From Channa striata (taxonomy: Eukaryota; Chordata; Actinopteri; Anabantiformes; Channidae), in NCBI GenBank assembly GCA_033026295.1, contig CM065176.1, positions 2,740,501 through 2,804,500 on the forward strand: a stretch of 64,000 bases of DNA, written 5' to 3'. The position numbers were made by a program, and so were the translations under genes. Below are positions 33,301 to 47,200 of this stretch, in pieces; the stretch's first letter is position 1; the number at the start of each line of letters is the position of its first letter. The notes under the pieces were generated by a model. It was not told where the DNA came from and made no database searches. It saw nothing but the letters and a program-made list of their open reading frames with translations.

Positions 33301-36300
33301 GAGTAATCTGGGCCCGAGGTAGGAAAAGTGCCTGTTGTAAGAGAAGTGTGGATGATCTATGTAATGGCTAGTATTAGTGTAGGTGCAACAGCTTGAAGAA
33401 GGGTGGAGGGGATTGGATCCAGAGATCAGGTGAGCGGGCAATCCGAGAGGAGGAGGGTGAATACGTTGTCCTCTGACAAGGTTGAAAAAGTGAACTGTGA
33501 TGCGCATTCGATGTAGTTAGCAGGATGTTATCATCTGGTGGAGAGAGCTATGGACTCATCAGAGAGCACACTTTTTCACTTTGTATCAGTCGGTCTCAGA
33601 TGAGCTCAGGCCCAGAGCGTTTCTGTATTTTAGCCCAAGTGGTAATATCCCCCAAATTCAAAATGAGTGAATATTTGAGAAAAAATGTTTTGTCAGTTTG
33701 GAATTGGGGTGTGCAACATGAATTCCTCAAAGAAACTTGATTTTTGTGCCTGTGTCCTTCATACAATGAATTTATATTTATATGCTCAGTTCCAAGGACC
33801 AATGCAGTCACAAAGTCCAGCCTCCAAAAGTTAAATAAACTTGTCAATGCGAGGAACCAGAGTCGACATGTGTTTTGACTTGTGTCCATCTCTTGTCTTT
33901 TTACCTTCAGTCAGTAGATATCCAGCAGCAGTTGACTTTCCTACTGTCCAGATCTCCCAGTCTGGAGGAGCTTTTGCTGGAAGACTGTGGACTCAAACTG
34001 TGAGTTTGTGTGTGACTGTGTGCAGATATGCAGGGAGGCAAACTAAACCTCATCAGGACTAACAGAGATGCTTCAAAGGAACATACTGCTTGGCCCACAG
34101 ATTTAGCTTGAATAAGGTTTACAGTCATAGAAATGAATGTTAGAAGAGGGTTTGTAAATGCTCATCCATACCACACGTGATTTAAAACCTAGAATATAGC
34201 TGAGATGGAATTTCTGTGATTTTTGACTGTGTCTCAGGGATTTTGCGATCAAAATGGCGGCTGCCCTGCGGGAGCACACATCCTCGGCTCTACAGGCCAT
34301 CAACCTGTCAGGCAATCCAATCGAAGACAAAGGTGAGCGTCTGGATTCTTGTGCACTTTGGCAGTCCAGGAAAACCACTCTAAATACTTTTATATTTGCA
34401 TTTCTTTCAATTATTATATAACACTTTGGTTTAAGAATTATTAAATCAATGTCAAGAGAAATGTTGGATCTTTAAAACTGTGGACAGACATAAATGTACA
34501 TGACTTTCGCATGGAGCATGTGCTCCAGACTGGTGATCCTTGTAATGTCATGATGGTGGAGATGTCATTCTGTAGGTTTTACAGTTCTCCTCCTACATTT
34601 AAATAGCCTGGTAGGATTTCATATTCACGTGTAAGGCATCACAAAATGACACATATCCCTCATGTCAGATCATTTTCATATACATTTGTGTCTTCGAGGC
34701 CGTGGAGTCACTGTAGCTCAAACAGGCTGGTGGTTGTAGTTTAGTTCGAGCGTCATCACTTCAAATAACTTTGTTCCAGATATTTCGAGGATTGTTTGGA
34801 TGGCGTTTGGTGTATTGTCAATGGGCCTTTTATAGCTTTTTGTCTGGCAGCCTGAATGTACTTATGAAAGTATGCATTTTAAAAAGGGACACATCACTTT
34901 GTAGAAGAGAAGCCTGGATTCAGCTCTCGATGATTGTTTCGTCTAAAATTTGCAGCGTCTGAAATCTCTGTTGGTCTGCCTGACCAACCCCCCAGGCGGG
35001 GTACACCCTGGATTGTGAGCACAGAGAGGAAACACACAGACAGACAACCATTCACACTCACATTGGTTGTATTTTTATATTCCTAGGTGTAATAGCCCTA
35101 AGCCAGGAGTTGGGGAATCTAGCTGAAGGACTTAAGCGCCTTTCTCTGTCACGGGTATCAATGACGGCCAGAGGTACACACACTGTACAAACACTAACTT
35201 ACAAAGACACTCTTTGACATAATGCATCCTGAGCTGTCCAACAGGTGGATTTTCAAAAAATAGGGGTGTGATCGACACAACGAAACAATAAAACAATTCA
35301 TGGAGGCCAACAAAGCCAAACTAATGTCCCTTACATGCAGTTCAGAGGAAGGGACTCAGACCTAACCCTAAGACAATTACAACAGAAACTCTGTTGCAAA
35401 CAAAATGGTCAACGAGTTAAAATTACCAACCAGTTAAAAATGCATGAAAATTATAATGAAGCAAAAGTTTGCGTGGCCTTTGGTGAATTATTTAAATATA
35501 AACTGATCAAGTATGATTTGTAATAGCTCAGGGTGCATTAAATGGAAAAAATGTGTCATTCACACACGTTTGTCTCTCTATACTTGTGAGGAAACTCACT
35601 GACATAATACAATCCCTAACATAAACCTGACTCTAACCCCAATCATAAAACCCAGTCTTGACCCTCAAAAAGCCTTTTGAAGTTGTGTGGACCATCAAAA
35701 TTTCCTCACAACAACGGTCATTGGACCATAAAGACATGCTCCCCCGTCCCCCACACACAGCACAGCTTACATTGTTGGGCTCCATGGGGACGAGCAGGTT
35801 AAAGACGGAGGATGCAGTTACCTGCTCCTCTGACTTCTCTTTCCTGCAGCCCTGTCTCTGCCTGGACACAACAGGCTGTGATGTTGGAGCTGAAACCTAC
35901 AGTTCCATGAAATGCCGTTATTTAATATTGTCTTCACATTCTGCTCAGTATTTTTGCTCAGTTTCATATGTGTGTTTCCAGGGCTTGGCTGTCTGAGTCA
36001 GGTTTTGTCCTCCAGCCAGCTCTTCTCAGCTTCTCTGACCCACCTCAATCTCTCTGGTAACCCGAACAGCCTGGTCACTGAGGAAGCCATGGTAAATGCT
36101 GTTGCGTTTCAGAATAAATCATGTCGAGTGGGACCATGTTCAGATTACACAACACAAAACCCATTTTTGCGTTGCGATAACCCATGGTTATCATATTTAG
36201 GAATATGATAACCATGTGATTATCTGTGCTAGCATTTCTCTTTTGCTTCATACAATTTAGTTTTCCTGAAAAAAGAGGGTTTAATCATTTTTTTGAGGTT

Positions 36301-39300
36301 CTGTTCTGTAGTAAATAATTTTAAGCGCCCCAGTACTGCTCGAATGTACTACATGCTACAAGTACACACATATGTGTACACATAAGTATACGCGTGTGTG
36401 TGTCTTGCAGTTTCTCTTCAAGTTCTTGTCCAGCACTAACTCCATTTCTCATCTGGACCTCAGTGACACCAGCTGCCCTCTGGACACGGTCAGTGACACG
36501 TTCTGTACAGTAAACCTGCTCCTCTCATCAGAGATGGGTTCCTTTTTATTTCATCTAAATATTCTGAAACCTGAGACAGAACCCCTGCGTCATGGATTAC
36601 AGACACCTACTTTGTGCTCGTCATGCATTGGAAATCAGCTGTGTGTTAATAGGTCAGGGCCTTTTTTTGGTTTGCGGGCAAGCAGGTTGTAGTCCTCTGA
36701 TTTCAGTTTTAATATGGGGGTTATTTCTTATAGACTTTACTAAATGTATGGTGTTTGATGTTTTCATGCAATTTTTGTGTGGTAATACAGAAGCTAGAAC
36801 TTTTTAGAAACTAATTAATCAACTATATCAAAAATAGCAACTTATCAAATGTATACGAATAGAGAGTTGAATCCTGGTAAACCTAGTTTGAAGTTTCACA
36901 CAGTAATTCAAGCACAGCCTTTCCAAACATGTCTAATTATCAAACTCTCGGGGTATTTGTCACAGGCCTGTGAAACGTGCATGATCCAGGCATTTGTGTT
37001 ACTCATTCCGAACTTTCTCTTTGCAGTTGTTTGTGTCCTTGTCGGCTGGTTGTTGCTACAAATTATTGCACCTGAACCTGGCCAGGAATCCTTTCAGTCA
37101 CAGGTAAGCTCCACCTTTGCTTTCTTTATCTTTCATGCAAGCCTTCATTCCAGAAGGCTTCAGTCCCTACACAATACAATACATGCATATCATCAGTACT
37201 ACTAAAATTCACAAGCACCGCTGCAGTTTCTTATATCTGATTTATTCATGGCTATAATTATCTAATTATCCAACATATCACAGTGGTTTACTTTACCAGT
37301 GCAGAAACAGCAACAAAGACCTCAAGAGTCATTCTGCCGATCTATTTAGCAAAGGAAAGAATGATTTTTCGTGAAATATAGATTGTTTAAAGATTAGGTT
37401 TGTGATGCTAATTTCATGTTATGCTATTAATGTTTACGAACTGTGAGCCAGACCAACAGCCCGGATCTTTGCTGTTATCGGACATCTTTTCCCCACTTTC
37501 TGCGCACAAAGGCTGTCAAATACACAAACACTACACAAGGGAAATCAGGTTGTTGATTTGAGTTGTCGCTTGGTACAGTAGAAGGTTCTATTCATACGAT
37601 GCACATGTGTGTGTATTCCTTGTCCTTGCATTGCTCTCTGTCCACCAATTCTGAAATGCTCAGTTGGTAAGGCGCTTGTCCATGGACCACAGGGTTGGCG
37701 GTTTAATTCCCAGTTCCTCCTGGCTATGTGTCAAAGTGTTTTTGAGCAGGACACTAAACTTTTTCGTAGTATGCGTCACAATGTCTGCAGTGAAATGGCA
37801 AGCAGCAAAATAACGATGCACAGGCTGAAATGTTGATCATGAGGTCGGTTCACTGAGTGCTGGAGGCAAAGTGGGGTAACTAGTAGAAAAAGCCCTGTGA
37901 CGCTGTGACAGGAAAAGTGTGGTGTGGCCTATAAAACAGCAATAAAGGAACATGTATTTCCGGTTACTGTCTCTCTCACTCTCACTCTGTGTGTGTGTTT
38001 GTGTGTAGAAAGGTGCGGGAGGTGACCAAGAGCATTCGAGAGTTCTTCACCAAGAGCTGTGAGCTCAAACATGTGGGCCTGTCTGGAACCAAACTACCTC
38101 CACAGGCTCTTAGGTGGGTTTACCCCTGATACAATGCAATACTTTAATAGTTAATTGTCATTTTTAAATTCACGTAAAAGTTCGTTGACCCCAGCAGTTA
38201 TAGTGGTACGAAGTAATCCTTTTTGCAAACCACTTACCGTACAGCACAGAGTTTATGGAGCTGCAGCCAAAAAACTGCAGAAAAAAAATTTTAGTACCAC
38301 GAAATTCAGGCCCATAAGACAATTAACTTAAGGAACAACTAGGAAATAAAAAAAAGGTTTTGAAGAAGAAGAAGCAGCTTTATTATCATCACACTGATCA
38401 CATATACATTTTGCACATACATGTTAAAGTGAAATTTACTCCTGCATATTTAACCTATCCCTCTTGAGGGATCAGAGGGCTGCCACGGTTTGGCACCCAG
38501 GGAGCAGGCGCTGGGTGTCTTGCTCAGGGACACTCAGCGGTGGTGGCTACCAGGCCGCCAGAACACAGTTTAATTTTAAGATTTTTTGCCCTCCCCGGAC
38601 ATTATATGTATGTTTACTTTTGCACTAGGTTATTACTTCAGGGTCTGGCAACCAACAATCGTCTGTTTGGGTTGGAGCTGGACCTCAGTAGCTGTGAGGT
38701 ACAGGCTAACATGAAAAACGCCACTTTTCTTTACAACGCTGTAAGACAGAGTAAGCAAGTTCTTGTACCCTTGTGTGTCTGTGTGTGTAGCTACGTTCAG
38801 CTGGGGCCCAGGTGATACAAGAACACATATCTGAGGCTACGGCGATCAAAAGTCTGGATATCTCTGACAACGGTACGCAGAACCACACATATCCAATCCC
38901 ATCAATCATTAAACATACAGTTAAAACGCTCATAATGCTGCATTATAACCCCTGGACACCTCTGTACCACTAATGTAAAATCCCCTGATGCTGCATCCAG
39001 TTGTGAAAACGTATATATATATGTATATAACATGTAAGTCATGTAAAAAAGACAAACAGTATTTACAGAAAGGGTGTTAATTAGAAATCAGACACAAAAC
39101 CTAGTCACATCCTTTCAGGTACAGAACTTAAGAAATAGTTAAACATTTTGGAAAATATCTGTATTCACTTCTCTCGCAGAGAGACACGTGTTTGACATTG
39201 AAGCTATAGACAGAAGATTTACTTACTGTTGCTTCATTTAGCTCAAAGGCTGCAAAGTGGGGGCGGGGACCAGTAGTCCGGCTCTGTCAAAGGTAGTAAC

Positions 39301-42300
39301 ACATGAAAGTTAAAGTTTGCCTGTATTTATTTCAAGACAATATATTAGGAGCGAAGAAGGAAACAGTATTCACTGTCCGGCCATCATCTTAATTTACTAA
39401 TGAATGGTCTGAGTAACTGAATTTTAATTTAGCTTCTATAAAACAATTTTTTTCCATCAGGGAAGGATGTTGCTAAATGTCTATTGTGAAAAGTGTTAAG
39501 GTTTCTGAGTCGGAGTAGATTTATATGAACTTTGGATTGGGGAGATTTCAGTTTCACTAAACTGATTTTAATTGAAACTATTTACATTGATCCAAAGTGA
39601 CTCACAGTTGAGGTACAAAGCAGCAAAGACCTAAATCAGGGAGGAACACCAAACCAAAGTGTGTTTTGTCTGTTTCATGAGATGCAAGAAAGAGCAGAAG
39701 AGACATTTTCTGTTGTTTTTAATGCAAAGGAAGACGTGGACGAGTTTTCAGCAGAGGGGAATTATGCAATGTCATACCGGTGTAATACATGTTATTTTCA
39801 CTGTGCTGTACCTTTATTGTCCTTTTGGACACACAACTTGCCCCGTCTTCCTGTCTCCGCTTTTGTCTCAGTGATGACATGATAAGCTCAGTTGATCCAA
39901 ATCTCTCTCTCTCTCTCTCTCTCTCCATTGCCCTCTGGGTCTGTTTTTAGGCTTTGAGAATGACATGGTGACTCTGGTTCTGGCTGTTGGTCGATGCCAC
40001 TCTCTTCGACACCTTGCACTCGGCAGAAACTTTGCCATGAAGTCCAGGTCTGCAGAACTCTAAAGCCACGCTTATCATGCTCCATCGCTCATCCTTTCAT
40101 TTCAGTCTAGCGTCTTCTTTACCAAAATAGATGCACAAACTATTACACAGTTAGCTGTTACACACGGCCAGCAACCCAGGTTGAGATGAGCTTTAAAATT
40201 CATTAGGCGTTCAGTGTGTGAGCTCAATGTGCTAACTTCAAAAGTATTTTCCCATATTTCACATTTTCGTCCCTTCTTCTTTGCTGAACTTTATATTATG
40301 TCATATTTCATGTGTTCCTAATTTGATGTGGACTTCATCTGCCTCCCAGAGCTCTCAGTGATGTTCTTCATCGTATAGCTCAACTCATTCAGGATGAAGA
40401 ATGTGTGAGTCATTTCATTTTTCATTTTCATTTTCTCTCTTTCTGTAAAACCACAGTAGCCAGTGTCCCAGTAAATAACTGATGGCAGTGCACTGGGACA
40501 AAACCTGTGTGTTGTGTGTGTGTTTTTGCAGCCCTTGCAGTCGCTATCAGTGTGTGACTCCAAACTGAAGACTGGGATGCACATCCTGTTCAGTGCTCTG
40601 GGTGGCCACTCAGCTCTTGCTGAACTGGACATCAGTGGAAACAACATTGGAGACACTGGAGCCAAGATGTTGGCAAAAGCTCTGATGAACAACACCAGAC
40701 TGAGGTAAAGTGGACACACACACATACACACCAATTGTTTCTCTCCTCCTGACCTTTCTTTACTTTTTACTGCAAGCTTCATGGCTTCATGGCTTCCACT
40801 AGATGTCATCATTTCATAACTTAAAAATAACTTTCAGCACTGTGTGTATTTTGCCAGCCAAGCACTAGCATCTTCATCCAAACTATGGTGATGATCGATT
40901 TAGATGATGTTTGACCAGACTCCACCAAATCTCAATCTCTCTCTTTTAAGGGCTCTAATCTGGGACAGAAACAACGTGACTGCCAGAGGTTTCCAGGATG
41001 TGGCTGATGCCCTGGAAAGGTCACACATACACATGCACACACAGACATATACACAGTATCAGCAAAAAAGGCGACTGTTGCTTGTGGTTGAGTTGTTGGC
41101 CTTAGTTGTGACATGCCTTATGCCAGGTTAATGTGTCAGCATTTAAACACTGTTAAGAAATATTAGGAGCAAACTATGAGAATCTGACAATAACTCTTTT
41201 AATAATACAGAAGGTTAAAGCTCTTGGACAATAGATCAACGTTAAAACTATTAAATACATCAAATATTGGCGTTTAGAGACCATTCAGGTTTGATGGTGA
41301 ATTTTTTCGCTGTGCAGAAACTTGACTCTGCAGCAGCTGTCCCTCCCCCTGGCTGATATCACACAGCATTATCGCAGCAACCCTGACAGAACAAAAGAGG
41401 CCCTGCACAAGGTCAGTGTGTGCAACATGATCTGCAAAAGGTGGATGGATGTGCACGCCATCTTTTCTACTGTTATATTTCCATGTTGTTCCCTGAAACA
41501 GGCTTTGTGTATTTTATTAATGTTAAGTCAGTGACAACTTTTTCATTTTTTGACTTTTTAAAATTTGGTCATGTTGTAGCTTGATACCACAGTTGTCTAT
41601 GTTCATTTTTTCTCGTTAATCTGGTAACCAGGTATCCCGTAAAGACAAAATTAAAAACACAATGTTTGAATTTTTTAATTTAACCTTTGTTTAACCAGGT
41701 TCGTCCCACTGAGATCATGAACCTTTTGAAACTGAGCTTGAAACACATTCAATCTGAAGTTGACATTCAGATTGTAGTTTATTCCAACCATTAGTTGCCA
41801 AAGACCTAAGTACTTTCTTGCCCAGTTCAGTTCATACTTTGGGGGAAAAAATATTCCCAAATGTCTCTAAATGGTGTAAATATTCACCAAAACTTAAATA
41901 TCACATGTACATACATATTCAGACACTTTACTCAGGACTTTGGCAGAATTACAGCCTTGACTCTTCGGGTAAGACACAGCAAGCTTTGCTCACCTAGATT
42001 GGTGGATGTCCTGCCATTCTTCTTTGCAAATCCTCTTAAGCCCAGTGAGTTTGGATAAGGACTCTAGGACATCTACAGAGTTGTCCCTCAGCCACTCCTG
42101 TGTTGTCTTGGCTGTTGGTAAGGTGAACCTTCTGCCCAGCCTTAGGTCCTGAGCACTGTGGAACGGGTTTTTATTGAAAACCTCCATGTACTTCAGCTTT
42201 TGCTCAGCCGACAGACTCGGAACAGAGTCTTAGTCTTTGCTGATAAAAGAACACCCCCACAGCATGATGCTGATTCACTGTAGGTATGGTTTTGGGCAGG

Positions 42301-44166
42301 TGGTGAGTGGTGCCTGGTTTACTCCAGACACACCACTTAGAGGCCAAATAATTCAATCTTGGTTTCATCGGACCAGATAATTGTGTTCCTCACAGTCTGA
42401 GAGTCCTTCGGGTGCTTTTTTGTTAATATTGAAAAGGGCTGTCACATTTTTGGACTGAAGGGAGCCTTTCATTTAGACACACATTTAGCCATAAACCCCA
42501 GATCAGTGCAGTGATGGTTGTCCTTCTGGAACTTTGTCTACACGGGATCTCTGGTGCTAAGACCATTCAACCCAATTGAATCAGAAAACTGTGTATTGCC
42601 GGGCACACTTAAGAACACATAACAGTACAAGGAATTTGTCTTGGTGTCAGGTGTAACTTTTCTTCCTGTTGGTGCTCAAAGCTCTTTACACTGCCACACA
42701 CACTCACACCGATGGATGGCCAACACTCACCGGGAGCAACTAAGTGGGTGTTCAGTGTCTTGCTGAAGGACACTTCGACATTTGACCAGAGGAGCTGGGG
42801 TTCGAACCAACAACTGTAGGATTGGTGGACGACTCCTTTACCTACTGCGAAGAAAAAGTTGGCGTGCAGGGAAAAGTAGCACAACCTAAAAAGGGACCCT
42901 TAGTTTGGGGGTGAGTTATCTGGGGGGATTTGGGTGCTGCTCAGAGGGCTGACAAGTGCCTGGTTGTGCCAAACTTGTTTCATTGGAGAATTATGGAGAC
43001 CATTGTGCTCTTGGAAACCTGCTGTGCAGCAGAATTTTTTTTCAGCCTTTCCTCTAGCTCTGCAGACAGTTCCTCATGGCTTTTACTCGGATAAAGTCTG
43101 CATTGTCAGCAGGCCTTCTAATGAGAGGGGTGTGTCTTCCAAAATCATGTGCAGTCAGTTTATTTTACTACTGTTGGACTCCAGTCAAGGTAAAAATCCA
43201 TCTCACCAACGATCAAGAGATATGGGAGGAACCTGAGCTACATTTCAGCTGTTGTTGGAGACCCTCTCCTAGATCCCCTGCAGTTTGCCTACAGAGCCAA
43301 CAGATCTGTAAACATGGCCCCCTACTTTATCATCCACTATCTGGACCCCCCCCCCAGGATCCTATGTCAGGATAGTGTTTGTGGACTTAGAGACAACCTA
43401 TTCCAGCTAAACGTGCCTTGTGCAGATGGATTACGGACTTCTTGATGGACAGACGGCAGTTTGTGAGGCTGTTATTCGCCCTATACACCAACAGCTGCAC
43501 ATCTCATCTCATCAGTCTGTCAAACTCCTAAAGTTCACAGATGACACCACTGTCATCGGCCGCATCTCTGAGTCAGCCTACAGGAGTGAGATGGACCGTC
43601 TGGTGTCATAATGCAGCACAAATAACCTGGAGTTCAATGCTCTTAAGTGGAGATGATAGAGGATTTTAGGAAGGACCCAGCCCCCCTCCCCCCTGTCATC
43701 ACCTCGATCGAGTCTTCTTGCTTCCTGGGCATCACCATCCCCGAGGACCTCAAGTGGGAGCAGAAAATTAGCTACCTCACCAAGAAGGCTCAGCAGAGGC
43801 AGTACTTCCTCCAGCAGCTAAAGAAGTTCCACCTCCCTGTAAAGATACTGGTGAACTTTTACACTGCCATCATTGAATCTGTTCTTACATTCACCATCAC
43901 AGTCTGGTTCTCTGCAGCCACGGCCAAGGACAAGGCCAAGCTGCATTGCGTTATCCACTCTGCTGAGAAGGTGATTGGCTGCAACCTCCCATCTCTTCAG
44001 GAGACCTGGAGGACCTGGAGACTATAAATTAATGAGAAAGTATCAGCCTGCAACAAAACAAAACTGAAGCAGTATGTCGGTGGTCAGATCGAAATGTGGG
44101 GTGGATAATTCACATATGTGGTGTCGCTGGTTGTGTTATTAGCTTTCATGTGTAACTAAACAATTA

Positions 44167-44201
<35 letters not shown>

Positions 44202-47200
44202 CAGATTCAACAGTGTTTAGACAGAAACAACCAGAGACAGTCTGACAGAGCAGAACTTCAGCAAGTGCTAAAAACTCAACAGTCTGAAAAGGTAAGTATG
44301 AAGCTACATAAATTTACGGTCACCTGAGAAAGTCTTTGGACGCCGTTATTTTTTCAGAATGGTTGTGTTATACATTTCATTTCAAATGCAAAGATCTAAA
44401 GATATTAAAAAAATTAGCGCATAGAGAGCTACTCATTTACATTCTGAAGTGCAACCCATGGCCTCAGACTGACTCGTCAGTCACTTCAACCTGTCAAATG
44501 TGTCGAAAGCAACGTTTACAGTAAGAATGCATTTGTGATCAACTAAACCTACACAATCAAATCTCACAAAAAATGAATAAATAATGGCTCATGCCACTGT
44601 TGTCCGATAATAAAGGTGGTCCAAAGTATGTGTCGTCAGCTGGAGGACAGCCTCCAACGTTTAGGCCACTGCTGCGCTGACGAAGTCCAGACTGATATCC
44701 TGGAAGCTCATGAAGTGCTCCACAGTGCCAGGGAGGCATCCAAGGTAAAGAGTGCTCAGCTGGTTTTGGAAAACCACTATGAATGTATGGTGCCCTTGGA
44801 ATTTGCATGTAAACTATCTTTTCATTTATTTACATATCCTATTTGTAAATGATGCATATAAAACCTGGGAATGTTTATTAGGGTTACATGTAAACTCTAA
44901 TGCAAAGAATACAACAGCTCAGCCGTAAAACTCTGAACATACAATAAAAATACTGTTGAGCTTGGTGTAAATAGAGGTATTAATTTGACTGTGTTTTTGT
45001 GATGAATTGGACTGCAAAATATTAAGAAGTGACCACCACATATTTTTGAATAGGATCCAGTCAAGAATGGCAAATAATTCAACCTTAGTCAATGATACGT
45101 AACTACAGGATTGAACAAACACCCCTAATGTTGTTGCCTGTCCTCTTTAGCTCCTCCCCTCTCTGTATGAGGCAGGCAGGACGCACACCACTGACGGAGA
45201 TGTGGTGAAGGGCATCCTCGCTGAAACTACTTCTGCACTGACTAATGAGTTCACCAGAAGTATACAGGTACACACTGGTTCCAGATTCACCACGGTGACA
45301 TCCTGGAGGAAAGTTAAAAGTGTGCATGGGATAAATAAGTTGTAATTAAGACCGGATGGTTGCGGGTTTGCCATGGTTGGATAGTCTATCTCCTGTCAGT
45401 ACTGATGACTGGAGGATATGGATTTAATGAGCAGCTTTCATGTGTTTGTTATTGATAGATTTTGAACAATTTTCCTCAAGGCGACAGCAGCCTCCGCTCA
45501 CATTCATACAAAACAGTAAAAATGACATTCTAATGAAATCATTGACAGTACAGGAGATAATATTTAATGGCTGTAATAATGTTATACTCAACAGTTGGGC
45601 TGAAGGCCGAATGTTTACAACATCTGGCCCAAAAAACATTTCTCATAATTTTACGAAAAATTAACTGGTATTTAGTTGTTAATTGCTAGAGAGGCAAACA
45701 TGATTCATACTGGATTTGGAAAAAATATAAATTGCTAAATGTATTAATTTAACTTATTGTATTTACATTTTCAAGAAAAAAAAACTATACCGTAGTCGGC
45801 AAGTGACAATTTTTCATAAACAGACATCAGTATTGATTAGACACAACGACAGGATTTTAATTACGGATATGATTTAAAAAATGTGCCCCACCTTATTTGA
45901 AAGTATGTGTAGATTTTTCTTTGTTGTTTGCAGCATGAAATGTGTTTTTTTCTGTTGTACAATCTGGGTCATCAACAGCTAAATAGAAGCATGAGGAAAG
46001 TTTATATGAAATGATGTGGATATTTCTCAAAATACGTCATGCTTTAAATTATTATGTCTATTAAGTGTTGGTTGGTAGAAAAAAACTGTCTGTTTTTTAA
46101 GTCTATTTACAGTATAGCAAACATCCCTAAAATTCAAGGCTTGTGAATAGAGTGAATGATTGTTTTTTATACCGTTATAACACATAATTACTGTCATTAT
46201 AAAAAATACTGTAAAATGTTTATGAATGTATATCCAGATTTCTGAAGAAAGTTTAGTAATTCCCTTAAAGCACGCAAGGCTTTAAGGAATATCGCATATC
46301 TTCAGATGTTCTGATTGGGTTGACAATAGTATAACAATAATTGCAGATGAATTCAAAATAAAGAGTCATGTTCCACTCACACCTTATATCGACCGGATAA
46401 TCTTTTCGCCACGTTCAAGTTTGAGCCTTTGTGTTCCAGGAGATGGCTCAGAGTCTGATGAGGTGTGCGGAGGCGGCGTGTCCAAGGGTGGTGCAGCGCT
46501 CCAGTGTGTGCGAGAGTCTGTCAGAGTGTGTATCCAAAAAAAGCTGGCAGACACAGACTTTCCTGAGCAGTACTCTGGTGGAGAACACAGGGAAGATCAT
46601 CATCAACAGACTATGGTAAAGAGTTTTGTCTTTTCAATCTGGTTAATGAATGTAAGACGTTTCTTTCTGTGGTGACTGATAAAAGATAAATGGAAAATTT
46701 GAGGAAAGGTTTCACACAGCAGAACCACAAACTAAGAACTAAAGATTATGGCACTCCAACAGATTTAATAGCTTCACCTGGCGGTACACATTTCATATGG
46801 AATAGGGATGGTGTCTACAGGAAGTGAGGATGTGTGTAGCTCTTTGTAGTTTGCTCACTAGTGAGGTGCAAACATATAGGTCTAGCAGCAGTTATCCTTG
46901 GAACTTTTCTCGTCTTGGTCCCGCACTGCATCTCCAAACACCTGGCCTTATACAGGAAGTTAGGTGGATCCTTGGATCGAACATCTAACGTAATCCAGCT
47001 AAGCACAGCCAACCAGAACATGGATTATAGACAACAAAACAGATATGTGCCTATTATGTTGGGCGGCTCCAAATTATGGTTGGCCTAAAGACAACAGATG
47101 CTGAAGAACTCATTAAGTCATAAGTCAATACTACTGGCAGCTAACTAGCACTAATTTGCCTGTCAGCAGCTACAGGTGGTCATTGTAGCCAAACAACTTG

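Noticed and set aside
35600..35660. Telomere-like CTAACC units
   Set aside because: Imperfect and short; part of a dispersed repeat, not an interstitial telomere array.
44170..44203. CRISPR-like or tandem array
   Set aside because: A simple TG microsatellite in a vertebrate intron; no spaced repeats anywhere in the window fit a CRISPR array.
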